Source: Myxococcales bacterium (GTDB lineage: Bacteria > Myxococcota_A > Bradymonadia > Bradymonadales > Bradymonadaceae). Taken from it: a DNA stretch of 12,602 nucleotides. The notes beneath the pieces were generated by a model. That model was not told the origin of the DNA and made no database searches. It saw nothing but the letters and a program-made list of their open reading frames with translations. This document shows, piece after piece, positions 7,362-12,602 of this stretch (positions within the stretch are counted from its first letter, which is position 1; every line of letters starts with the position of its first letter). The stretch spans positions 1 through 12,602 of the forward strand of contig SKNI01000109.1 of NCBI GenBank assembly GCA_007120615.1, written 5' to 3'. The position numbers and the translations under genes are program-made.

Positions 7362-7832
7362 ATGTCCAGCCAATTTTTAAAAAAGAAAAAGCCTCGGGGG
7401 CTGATGCTGACCTCCCTGCTGGATATGTTCACCATTATCCTCATCTTCTTGATCGTTAGCTTCGAAGCCGAAGACCAGGACTTTCAACTCGACCCCGACG
7501 TAACCTTGCCGGATTCGGCGGCCCGGTCGGTATTTACACCCGCCGTCAGCGTAACCGTCAATCCTCAGCGATTGATTGTAGAAGGTGAGCCGCTTATGGA
7601 GCTTGAAGACGGTCGCTTCTCAGCCGATGTCTACTCCGAAGGCGAAATCGAAACTCTCGTCACACGGCTCGAAGAGATCTTCTCCAGCGGCAATTACGGT
7701 CGCGGCGGGGAAGAGGCAGTAGTTATGATTCAGGCCGATAAAGATATGGATTATCAGACTCTCTATCTGGTGATGAGGTCCTCGTCGATGGCCGGTTTTT
7801 CCCGCTATCGACTTGCCATCATGAAGAATTGA
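7362..7832 (+). CDS. ExbD/TolR-family protein with intact proton-carrier Asp
   Basis: A 156-residue bitopic inner-membrane protein. The N-terminus is short and very basic (FLKKKKPRG), followed by a helix beginning LMLTSLLDMFTIILIFLIV (residues 14-32). Asp21 falls where ExbD, TolR and MotB place the essential proton-binding aspartate. The periplasmic part has beta strands (VSVTVNPQRLIVEGEPL) and the family's closing motif, AVVMIQADKDMDYQTLYLVMRSS, followed by FSRYRLAIMK. It begins 12 bases after the previous ExbD-type gene and ends 17 bases before the next gene, so these are tightly co-transcribed. The two proteins would supply a heterodimeric TolR pair inside the TolQ pentamer, as proposed for AglQ and AglS. 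The ribosome-binding site is weak (ACGGAAA). Length and motifs are ordinary for the family, and confidence in the family call is high. Confidence 0.92.
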   Translation: MSSQFLKKKKPRGLMLTSLLDMFTIILIFLIVSFEAEDQDFQLDPDVTLPDSAARSVFTPAVSVTVNPQRLIVEGEPLMELEDGRFSADVYSEGEIETLVTRLEEIFSSGNYGRGGEEAVVMIQADKDMDYQTLYLVMRSSSMAGFSRYRLAIMKN

Positions 7833-7849
7833 GCCCCGAAGGATCACCC

Positions 7850-8254
7850 ATGAAAACAACCTATTTAACTCATTCGGTTCTCACCATATCGAGCCTCTTT
7901 GTAGGCAGCGCTCTGGCCCTGTGCCTGGCACTTTATCCGATGTCTGCCACCGCTCAGCAACCCGCCGATGACACCGTGGAGGCTGCCGGGGATGGAGAAG
8001 ATACCGAAGACGCCGAAGGGCAGGAAGAAGCCCAGACTTCATCTTCGCTGCAACGGGGCGGTCGAATGGAGTTTGACGCCCGGGTCATTCGCGGAGAGCG
8101 GGCCGGTTCGGGGGCGGTTTTTCTCTTTCAGCGCCCCCCTCGACCACTCCCCTCGATGATCGAGCGACGCTCAAGTTACCTGCAGGGAACGGTTCATCGA
8201 GTCTTCGGCGATGAAGGAGTTCAACGTCTGGATCAATCACGCGAAGATCAATGA
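7850..8254 (+). CDS. small exported protein of the motor operon, unknown function
   Basis: A 134-residue protein. The start is the ATG at 7850, with AAGGA at 7838-7842 about 7 bases upstream; an in-frame TTG at 7829 is less likely. The N-terminus is a Sec signal peptide (hydrophobic core about residues 9-30), likely cut at TATA... rather ATA|QQ near residue 36. There is no lipobox cysteine, so the product should be periplasmic. An acidic, disordered stretch (about 38-65) precedes a compact basic and hydrophobic segment, GGRMEFDARVIRGERAGSGA, followed by VFLFQRPPRPLPSMIERRSSYLQ. I recall similar short segments (arginine, EFD, GA-V-LF, R) in small proteins next to ExbD genes in Myxococcota, which suggests a conserved motor accessory, but I cannot confirm it. 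It sits between the second ExbD-type gene (17 bases) and the transducer (26 bases), so it probably belongs to the complex. Confidence 0.8.
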   Translation: MKTTYLTHSVLTISSLFVGSALALCLALYPMSATAQQPADDTVEAAGDGEDTEDAEGQEEAQTSSSLQRGGRMEFDARVIRGERAGSGAVFLFQRPPRPLPSMIERRSSYLQGTVHRVFGDEGVQRLDQSREDQ

Positions 8255-8280
8255 ATTTGTTTTTCTTTATTTGAGTTGTC

Positions 8281-11200
8281 ATGAACAGTGTCATTGCCAA
8301 CCGATACCACCTCCTTGTTTCTCTTGAGGAAGTCGATCATCAGCCCACTCGTTGGGCTGCGCTTGATCAGACGCTCAAGGGACGGCGCCCCCTTGTGGCC
8401 GTGGAGATGGTGGTCCCGGATAAAGCGCTGCTCCAACAAGTGGCTCAGGGGGTCCAGGCAGCCGCCCAGATCGGGGACCCTTCCTTCAGTCAGGTCATGG
8501 GGTTGGAGCAAGACGGCGATCAGTATTTCGTAATCCGAGAGTTGCTCCCCGGAGAGTCCGTTGAATCCCTGACGGAGCGGCTTCGTCACGGACAATCGAC
8601 TCTCCCCATCGCCCACGCGCTATCGATCGTCGCCGCCGCCGCAAGGTCTCTGGGACAGGCCCACAACTTCACCCCACGTCTTGTTCATGACCGAATCACA
8701 CCACGTTCGGTTTTCATCGATATCGACGGCAACGTCCGGATTCTCAATCTCGGCATCGACGGTGCCAGAAATCAATTTCACCAGCGCACTGGAAGCGGCA
8801 CCCTTGAGGATCTGCGCCATATGTCGCCCGAGCAGTGCATGGGCACCTGGCAGGCGCCGCAGAGCGATGTCTTTGCTCTGGGGGTCCTCCTGTGGGAGTT
8901 GCTGGCCGGGCGCCCGCTCTTTGCCCAGGAGTCCGACTTCGACGTCATGGAGGCGATCTGTGAAGAGCCCATCGAGGCGCCTTCGACGTTTAATAGCCAG
9001 GTCCCTCCGTTGCTCGATTCCCTGGTACGCAAGGCCCTGGCGCGACCGGCAGAAAAGCGCTTCCCCGATGCCACCCGAATGGCCGCCTCCCTCGACCGGC
9101 TGCTGTCGAACCTTACCAACAAGAAACGACCGGATCTGGCGAAATTTCTCCGCACTCACTTTCCCAACCGGGTCGCCCGCTGGGAATCCATCATTCGAGT
9201 GGCCGGGTTTGACCAGATTGAAGACACAAAACGGCTCCTCTCCAGCCTGTTTCCCGGAGCATCACCTGTCGAGGAAGATCCCACCCTCGTCAATACCCGC
9301 GTCAAAATCGAGGAGTTAACCCAGCCCATTCAGCCCACCCCGGCGGCGGCCGGATATACGTCCGACCCGACCGCTGAGATGGACGCCCTGGATAAACAGA
9401 AAATTCGGGACCAAGATCGTACGGAGCGGGTGTCCGGAACCGCCATTGGGATGCTCTTTTCCGAAGACGATGACGATGAAGAAACTCAGGTTCTCCCCAA
9501 CTACCAGACGCCACAGGTCGCCGAACCAGCGGCGCCTGAGCCCCTCGAAGCTCCGGCCGAGGCCGGTTCCGAAGAGTTCATCAGTGAGTTATTCGACGCC
9601 ATTGAAGGAGACGACCTCTTCGGCAATTTCGGCGACCAGGATGAACCAGAAGTCGACATCACCTCAGATGAGCCAACCGTTGAAGAAACGGTGGAGTTTG
9701 CGGCCCCCGCCGCAAAGCAATCTCAGCCCGACCAGATGGAAACTGCCGACCGCTCGGTGCCCGAGGAGGTCCTGTCCAGGTCCGCCAATAAACCGGATCT
9801 TACCTCGTCAGACGGTCTCTTCTCCGAATTTCAGCCTTCAGCCGCACCGTCTCCGACACCCAGTCCGGCGCCGGAACCCTTGCCGAAACCGCAGTCCACT
9901 TCCGAGCTTCCCGGGCAAAGTGCAGAACCGCAGCCAGCCCCTTCGGCTGCCATCGAAAGCAGACTCCCCGGTGATTCCGACCCGACCGAGGTATTTGCAG
10001 AGACTCAATCTGCCGAAACCAGTTCTGCGGAGCCTGTCGATCCACCCCGTCGGCCTCCCACACCGGAAGACCACGCGTTTATCCCTCGGATCTGGGATGA
10101 TGACGAGATCGATGGCGACGATGATGAACTCACGGTATCCCTGGAATTGGATGAATTCATCAACACCAGGGATAAACCACGACTGTTGCGCGAGGATCAA
10201 CGCTCGGCCACACCGGTCGCGGAAGTCGTTCTCACGTCGGGCAATCAGGCGTTGGAGTCTTTCGTCCTTCGCGGTGTCTTCAACCGGACCTTCAAAGCCG
10301 CCGGGATGTCATTTACGGTCATTCTCAAGGGCAAGAAGGCGGTACTGCAGGTTGCCGAGCCCCGTCGGGGCTATATCCAGCGTGCTCGCTCCGAGGAATC
10401 GCAGAGTCTTCAGAGTATCGAAGGTGATGTGGTACTCGAAGTGGGCGACCGCGCCATCGTGGAGGGTGACCCGCTCACCTATTATATCCGATTTTTCTAC
10501 CCACCTAATCCGCCAGCTCGCCAGACTCGAAGCCAGATGGCCCGTCTTGCACTGGCGGCAGCGGCCTCCTTTCTGGCAGCGGCCTCTCTCCACGTTATCG
10601 CCGTGCTCGGCTTTATCACCCTCTCCGCTTCTCTGGGAGTGAGCCTGGTCGTCGAAGAGCCTCCTCCGGAAGAAATTTTTGCGGAAGGAGAACTCGCCGA
10701 TATTGAAGAACCCGAGATCGAGGAGCCTGAACCCGAGCCGCCGACACCGCAGCCCGAGCCTGAACCCCAGCCTCCGGCCGACCCGGCGGAGCAGGAAGTG
10801 CAGATTCCTCAGGCCGTTCGTGAGCAACTCGATGAGCGCCGCAGAGAACGCGCAGAGACCAGCGACGCTCCTCAGGACAGCGCCGACGACCTTCTCGGTC
10901 AGTTGACCTCTCCGGAGATCGGCGCCGGGGAGTCACTCTCTGATGTCGTCAGCAATATCGACGCGGTCTCCGAGACCCAGTCCGACTCTCAATTTCGAGT
11001 CGGCGGCACCCTGGGGGCCCTCGATGACGAAGGTCCAAGTATCGCCAGTGGTGGAGGTGGTCGCCTCGGGGAGCTCTCCGAAGGACGAGCTGACCGCGAA
11101 GCCGGTCGCCTCGACGAGAGGGAGACCTCCGGCGAAGTTCGAGGAACCGTCACCAACGTCTCCGCCCTTACTCAGGTCCAGGGAAGTCTGGCCCGCTCCG

Positions 11201-11478
11201 AGATCGAACGCATCGTAAATCGCCATCGAGGCGCTATCACCGGATGTTATGAGCGTGCTCTAAACGATAATCCCAATCTCAGCGGTCAGATCACCTTCGA
11301 GTGGACCATCACAAGCAGCGGCGATGTCAGCTCCGCTCGTGAACAAACCAGCTCCCTCGGTTCGGGTCAGGTATCCAACTGTATTCTCGGTATCATTCGT
11401 GGAATGAGTTTTCCAAATCCCGAAGGTGGCGGCTCCGTTGAAGTCGCGTATCCCTTCGCTTTCCAGGCTTCTATGTGA
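8281..11478 (+). CDS. pseudokinase - FHA-like - TM - TonB-like (AgmX/PglI tail) transducer
   Basis: A 1065-residue inner-membrane protein. Residues 8-278 have a protein kinase fold: the C-lobe signature MSPEQCMG (181-188), SDVFALGVLLWELLAGRPLF, and a final helix with ARPAEKRFPDA. The catalytic residues are gone. The VAIK lysine is Glu42 (VAVE), the HRD loop reads HDRITPRS (136-143) without the catalytic Asp, Lys or Asn, DFG reads NLG (156-158), and there is no glycine loop. Residues 330-640 are an acidic, Pro-rich disordered linker. Residues 645-742 are beta-rich (GDVVLEVGDRAIVEGD) and resemble a degenerate FHA-type domain. One membrane segment lies at about 753-791, followed by a Glu/Pro-rich periplasmic stalk, a Gly-rich segment (905-935) and an AgmX/PglI-type tail (970-1065) with GCYERALNDNPNLSGQ, Cys989, Cys1034 and final YPFAF. 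It should couple the TolQ-TolR motor to the outer envelope, as GltG/GltJ do in Myxococcus. Start 8281 has no clear ribosome-binding site but fits the kinase-fold N-terminus. Confidence 0.92.
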   Translation: MNSVIANRYHLLVSLEEVDHQPTRWAALDQTLKGRRPLVAVEMVVPDKALLQQVAQGVQAAAQIGDPSFSQVMGLEQDGDQYFVIRELLPGESVESLTERLRHGQSTLPIAHALSIVAAAARSLGQAHNFTPRLVHDRITPRSVFIDIDGNVRILNLGIDGARNQFHQRTGSGTLEDLRHMSPEQCMGTWQAPQSDVFALGVLLWELLAGRPLFAQESDFDVMEAICEEPIEAPSTFNSQVPPLLDSLVRKALARPAEKRFPDATRMAASLDRLLSNLTNKKRPDLAKFLRTHFPNRVARWESIIRVAGFDQIEDTKRLLSSLFPGASPVEEDPTLVNTRVKIEELTQPIQPTPAAAGYTSDPTAEMDALDKQKIRDQDRTERVSGTAIGMLFSEDDDDEETQVLPNYQTPQVAEPAAPEPLEAPAEAGSEEFISELFDAIEGDDLFGNFGDQDEPEVDITSDEPTVEETVEFAAPAAKQSQPDQMETADRSVPEEVLSRSANKPDLTSSDGLFSEFQPSAAPSPTPSPAPEPLPKPQSTSELPGQSAEPQPAPSAAIESRLPGDSDPTEVFAETQSAETSSAEPVDPPRRPPTPEDHAFIPRIWDDDEIDGDDDELTVSLELDEFINTRDKPRLLREDQRSATPVAEVVLTSGNQALESFVLRGVFNRTFKAAGMSFTVILKGKKAVLQVAEPRRGYIQRARSEESQSLQSIEGDVVLEVGDRAIVEGDPLTYYIRFFYPPNPPARQTRSQMARLALAAAASFLAAASLHVIAVLGFITLSASLGVSLVVEEPPPEEIFAEGELADIEEPEIEEPEPEPPTPQPEPEPQPPADPAEQEVQIPQAVREQLDERRRERAETSDAPQDSADDLLGQLTSPEIGAGESLSDVVSNIDAVSETQSDSQFRVGGTLGALDDEGPSIASGGGGRLGELSEGRADREAGRLDERETSGEVRGTVTNVSALTQVQGSLARSEIERIVNRHRGAITGCYERALNDNPNLSGQITFEWTITSSGDVSSAREQTSSLGSGQVSNCILGIIRGMSFPNPEGGGSVEVAYPFAFQASM

Positions 11479-11487
11479 AGCCCTTCT

Positions 11488-11492
11488 GGAGG
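11488..11492 (+). promoter_or_regulatory. ribosome-binding site deciding the start of the last lipoprotein gene
   Basis: GGAGG lies 3 bases before an ATG at 11496 and 6 bases before a second ATG at 11499. The spacing favours 11499 and argues against the GTG at 11475, which overlaps the stop of the transducer gene by 4 bases. It is the best Shine-Dalgarno in the rightward block and lies just downstream of the preceding stop codon, so translation of this gene may be stronger than that of its neighbours. Confidence 0.7.
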
Positions 11493-11498
11493 TCTATG

Positions 11499-12008
11499 AT
11501 GTTGTCAAAGTGGTACGCTGTCCCCGCCGTTCTTCTCTCCTCGCTGGCAATCGCCGGCTGTGGCGGAGACGACGCGTCCGTTGATATATGTGAGGGAAAA
11601 GAGTTGATCCCTCATCTTTCTCCCGTCTCTCTTGGAGAATTCAGCGCGTCCCAGACTCCCTTTCAATGGAATCTGGTACTTCACTCCCCCTGTGATGAAG
11701 CGGTGACCATATCGGAGGCATGTCTGGTGGGCGATAATGTCGGGGAGTTCGTAATGGAAGGCCCGGATCGAATGGTCGCCAGTCGAGATCGAAATAGCGT
11801 CGTCCGACTGACCTATGAACGAAGTAGCGCCGCCGAGCAGGACGATATCGCCCTCGTCGTTCAATCCGACGCGGACAACGCCCCTACCCTGGTGGTTCCT
11901 ATCTGTGCTCGCGTCGTAGACGGGAGCCCCTCCGACGAATCTCTGGAGTGTGACTCCCCGGTGGCCATTCCCTCGGAAGGGGAACAGGTCGACGGGCTGT
12001 GTTCCTGA
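11499..12008 (+). CDS. predicted lipoprotein with ASH/choice-of-anchor-D-like beta domain
   Basis: A 169-residue predicted outer-membrane lipoprotein, last gene of the rightward block. The signal peptide (WYAVPAVLLSSLAIAGC) ends in an ideal lipobox, AIAGC (Cys21). The start is chosen from the GGAGG ribosome-binding site; ATG 11496 and GTG 11475 are alternatives. The mature part looks like one immunoglobulin-type sandwich of the ASH or choice-of-anchor-D kind: an opening LSPVSLGEFSASQTPFQWNL, a middle VTISEACLVGDNVGEFVM, then VVRLTYERSSAAEQDDIAL and a closing strand TLVVPICARVV. Several cysteines may pair. It starts 20 bases after the transducer stop, so it is very likely co-transcribed with the motor. 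A periplasmic or outer-membrane docking partner for the transducer tail is a reasonable guess but not shown. It ends just before the hairpin that separates it from a convergent gene. Confidence 0.85.
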   Translation: MLSKWYAVPAVLLSSLAIAGCGGDDASVDICEGKELIPHLSPVSLGEFSASQTPFQWNLVLHSPCDEAVTISEACLVGDNVGEFVMEGPDRMVASRDRNSVVRLTYERSSAAEQDDIALVVQSDADNAPTLVVPICARVVDGSPSDESLECDSPVAIPSEGEQVDGLCS

Positions 12009-12014
12009 TTCCAA

Positions 12015-12047
12015 TTGACCGGCTGGCTCAGAGAGTCGGCCGGTCAA
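12015..12047. terminator. bidirectional terminator candidate between convergent genes
   Basis: TTGACCGGC (12015-12023) and GCCGGTCAA (12039-12047) form a perfect 9-base stem. G-T and G-C pairs extend it inward (12024-12027 with 12035-12038) to about 13 base pairs, leaving a loop of 7 or fewer bases. It lies immediately after the stop of the rightward lipoprotein gene and overlaps the last codons and stop of the leftward coiled-coil lipoprotein gene, so it could end transcripts from both sides. No T run follows on either strand. It may therefore be a weak, Rho-assisted or mRNA-stabilising hairpin rather than a classical intrinsic terminator. Confidence 0.55.
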
Positions 12048-12602
12048 AGGCGGGATAAAACGGGGAGGCGTCGCCTCCCTGAGATACATAGGAAGCGTAG
12101 GTATTCCACCAATTCTGGGTCACTTCGTCGACCCGTTCCATATGCATTGCCAACTCCCGGTCCAGCTCCCGATTTATCTCTCGGCGCTCTGTGACTCGCT
12201 CGTGGATCGCCTCAATATCATAGACGGCGAGGTCATTTCGCACGGCGACCCGGGCGGTGATCAAATCTAGCTCCACCTCTGCCAGCCTCACCTGAGCCTG
12301 CGCTCGATCGCGGCGAAGTTGCGCCAGCCGAACTCGAGAATCCACCAGATCATTGAGCGAGGTGACCGCCGCCGTTGCATCGCTGGGCCAATCGCCCTGG
12401 CTGCGAACCTGCTGGCGCCATGCTTCAATCTGACGCAATTGCATGCGAGCCTCGTCTCGTTTGGCTCGGGCGATGGCTACGCTGTCTTCGGCGTCGGCGA
12501 TTAACTTTCGACCTTCCGCGGGCACATTGGGATCGTGAATACTGATCGGCTCGACTCCCGACGCACACCCTCCCACAAATCCCAGGGTTGCGATCAGAGC
12601 CA
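12028..12602 (-). CDS. coiled-coil lipoprotein, start beyond the right edge
   Basis: The reading frame is open to the window edge and the start codon is not included. The visible part begins in a signal peptide core (ALIATLGFVGGC), with a likely lipobox at VGGC. The GTG at 12576 just before the Cys is therefore not the true start. The mature protein is about 179 residues. Almost all of it is predicted helix, with heptad-like patterns rich in Ala, Arg, Glu, Leu and Gln (for example IARAKRDEARMQLRQIEAWR and VRLAQLRRDRAQAQVRLAEV), suggesting a long coiled coil in the periplasm. The C-terminus (NWWNTYASYVSQGGDASPFY) is different and aromatic. It is convergent with the motor block and shares the hairpin at its end. 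A periplasmic spacer or peptidoglycan-associated role would fit the composition, but I do not recognise a specific family. Confidence 0.8.
   Translation of the reverse strand, partial: ALIATLGFVGGCASGVEPISIHDPNVPAEGRKLIADAEDSVAIARAKRDEARMQLRQIEAWRQQVRSQGDWPSDATAAVTSLNDLVDSRVRLAQLRRDRAQAQVRLAEVELDLITARVAVRNDLAVYDIEAIHERVTERREINRELDRELAMHMERVDEVTQNWWNTYASYVSQGGDASPFYPAFDRPTL

Noticed and set aside
8281..9120. Active serine/threonine kinase call for the N-terminus of the transducer
   Set aside because: The fold is kinase-like, but the ATP lysine, the catalytic HRD aspartate and the DFG aspartate are all replaced, so an active kinase is unlikely.
9446..10642. 398-codon plus-strand frame within the transducer gene
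   Set aside because: The translation is extremely rich in Arg, Ser and Pro, as expected from reading the acidic Pro-rich linker one base out of frame. The main frame is supported by domains on both sides.

Overview
The window comes from a Gram-negative, moderately GC-rich bacterium, most likely of the Myxococcota / former Deltaproteobacteria. A Bradymonadales-type genome is my best guess, but this is inference. The pointers are five predicted outer-membrane lipoproteins, Ser/Asp/Ala/Gly-rich linkers, thrombospondin-type-3-like calcium repeats, a DsbD-N-like lipoprotein, and a C-terminal tail of the AgmX/PglI type, which is typical of that group. No tRNA, rRNA, insertion sequence, CRISPR array or origin is visible.

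Layout. The left part (1-3044) is on the minus strand: a DsbD-N-like lipoprotein (3044-2535), then a long PrkA-family AAA+ serine protein kinase (2478-160), then the signal-peptide end of another exported protein that runs off the left edge (113-1). A 247-base divergent gap follows. From 3292 to 12008 every gene is on the plus strand and closely packed: a Cys-rich lipoprotein (3292-3876); an overlapping VWA plus calcium-repeat lipoprotein (3866-5920); after an 86-base AT-rich gap, a TolQ/ExbB/AglR-type channel protein (6007-6735); two TolR/ExbD-type partners (6783-7349 and 7362-7832); a small exported protein (7850-8254); a 1065-residue pseudokinase / membrane / TonB-like transducer (8281-11478); and an ASH-like lipoprotein (11499-12008). 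A hairpin at 12015-12047 separates this run from a convergent coiled-coil lipoprotein on the minus strand (12028 to beyond the right edge).

How they may work together. The plus-strand block reads as a self-contained envelope motor. A TolQ-TolR-TolR proton channel would energise a large transducer that crosses the inner membrane once and carries an AgmX/PglI-type tail in the periplasm. The lipoproteins are plausible outer-membrane or surface partners, the VWA/calcium-repeat one being adhesin-like. This resembles the logic of the Myxococcus Agl-Glt gliding and focal-adhesion machine and of Tol/Ton systems, with two unusual features. The transducer's cytoplasmic end is a protein-kinase fold that has lost its catalytic residues, and one of the two TolR-like proteins has Asn where the proton-carrying Asp normally sits. 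That this is a dedicated motor for adhesion, motility or cargo movement is inference from gene content. No homology search could be run.
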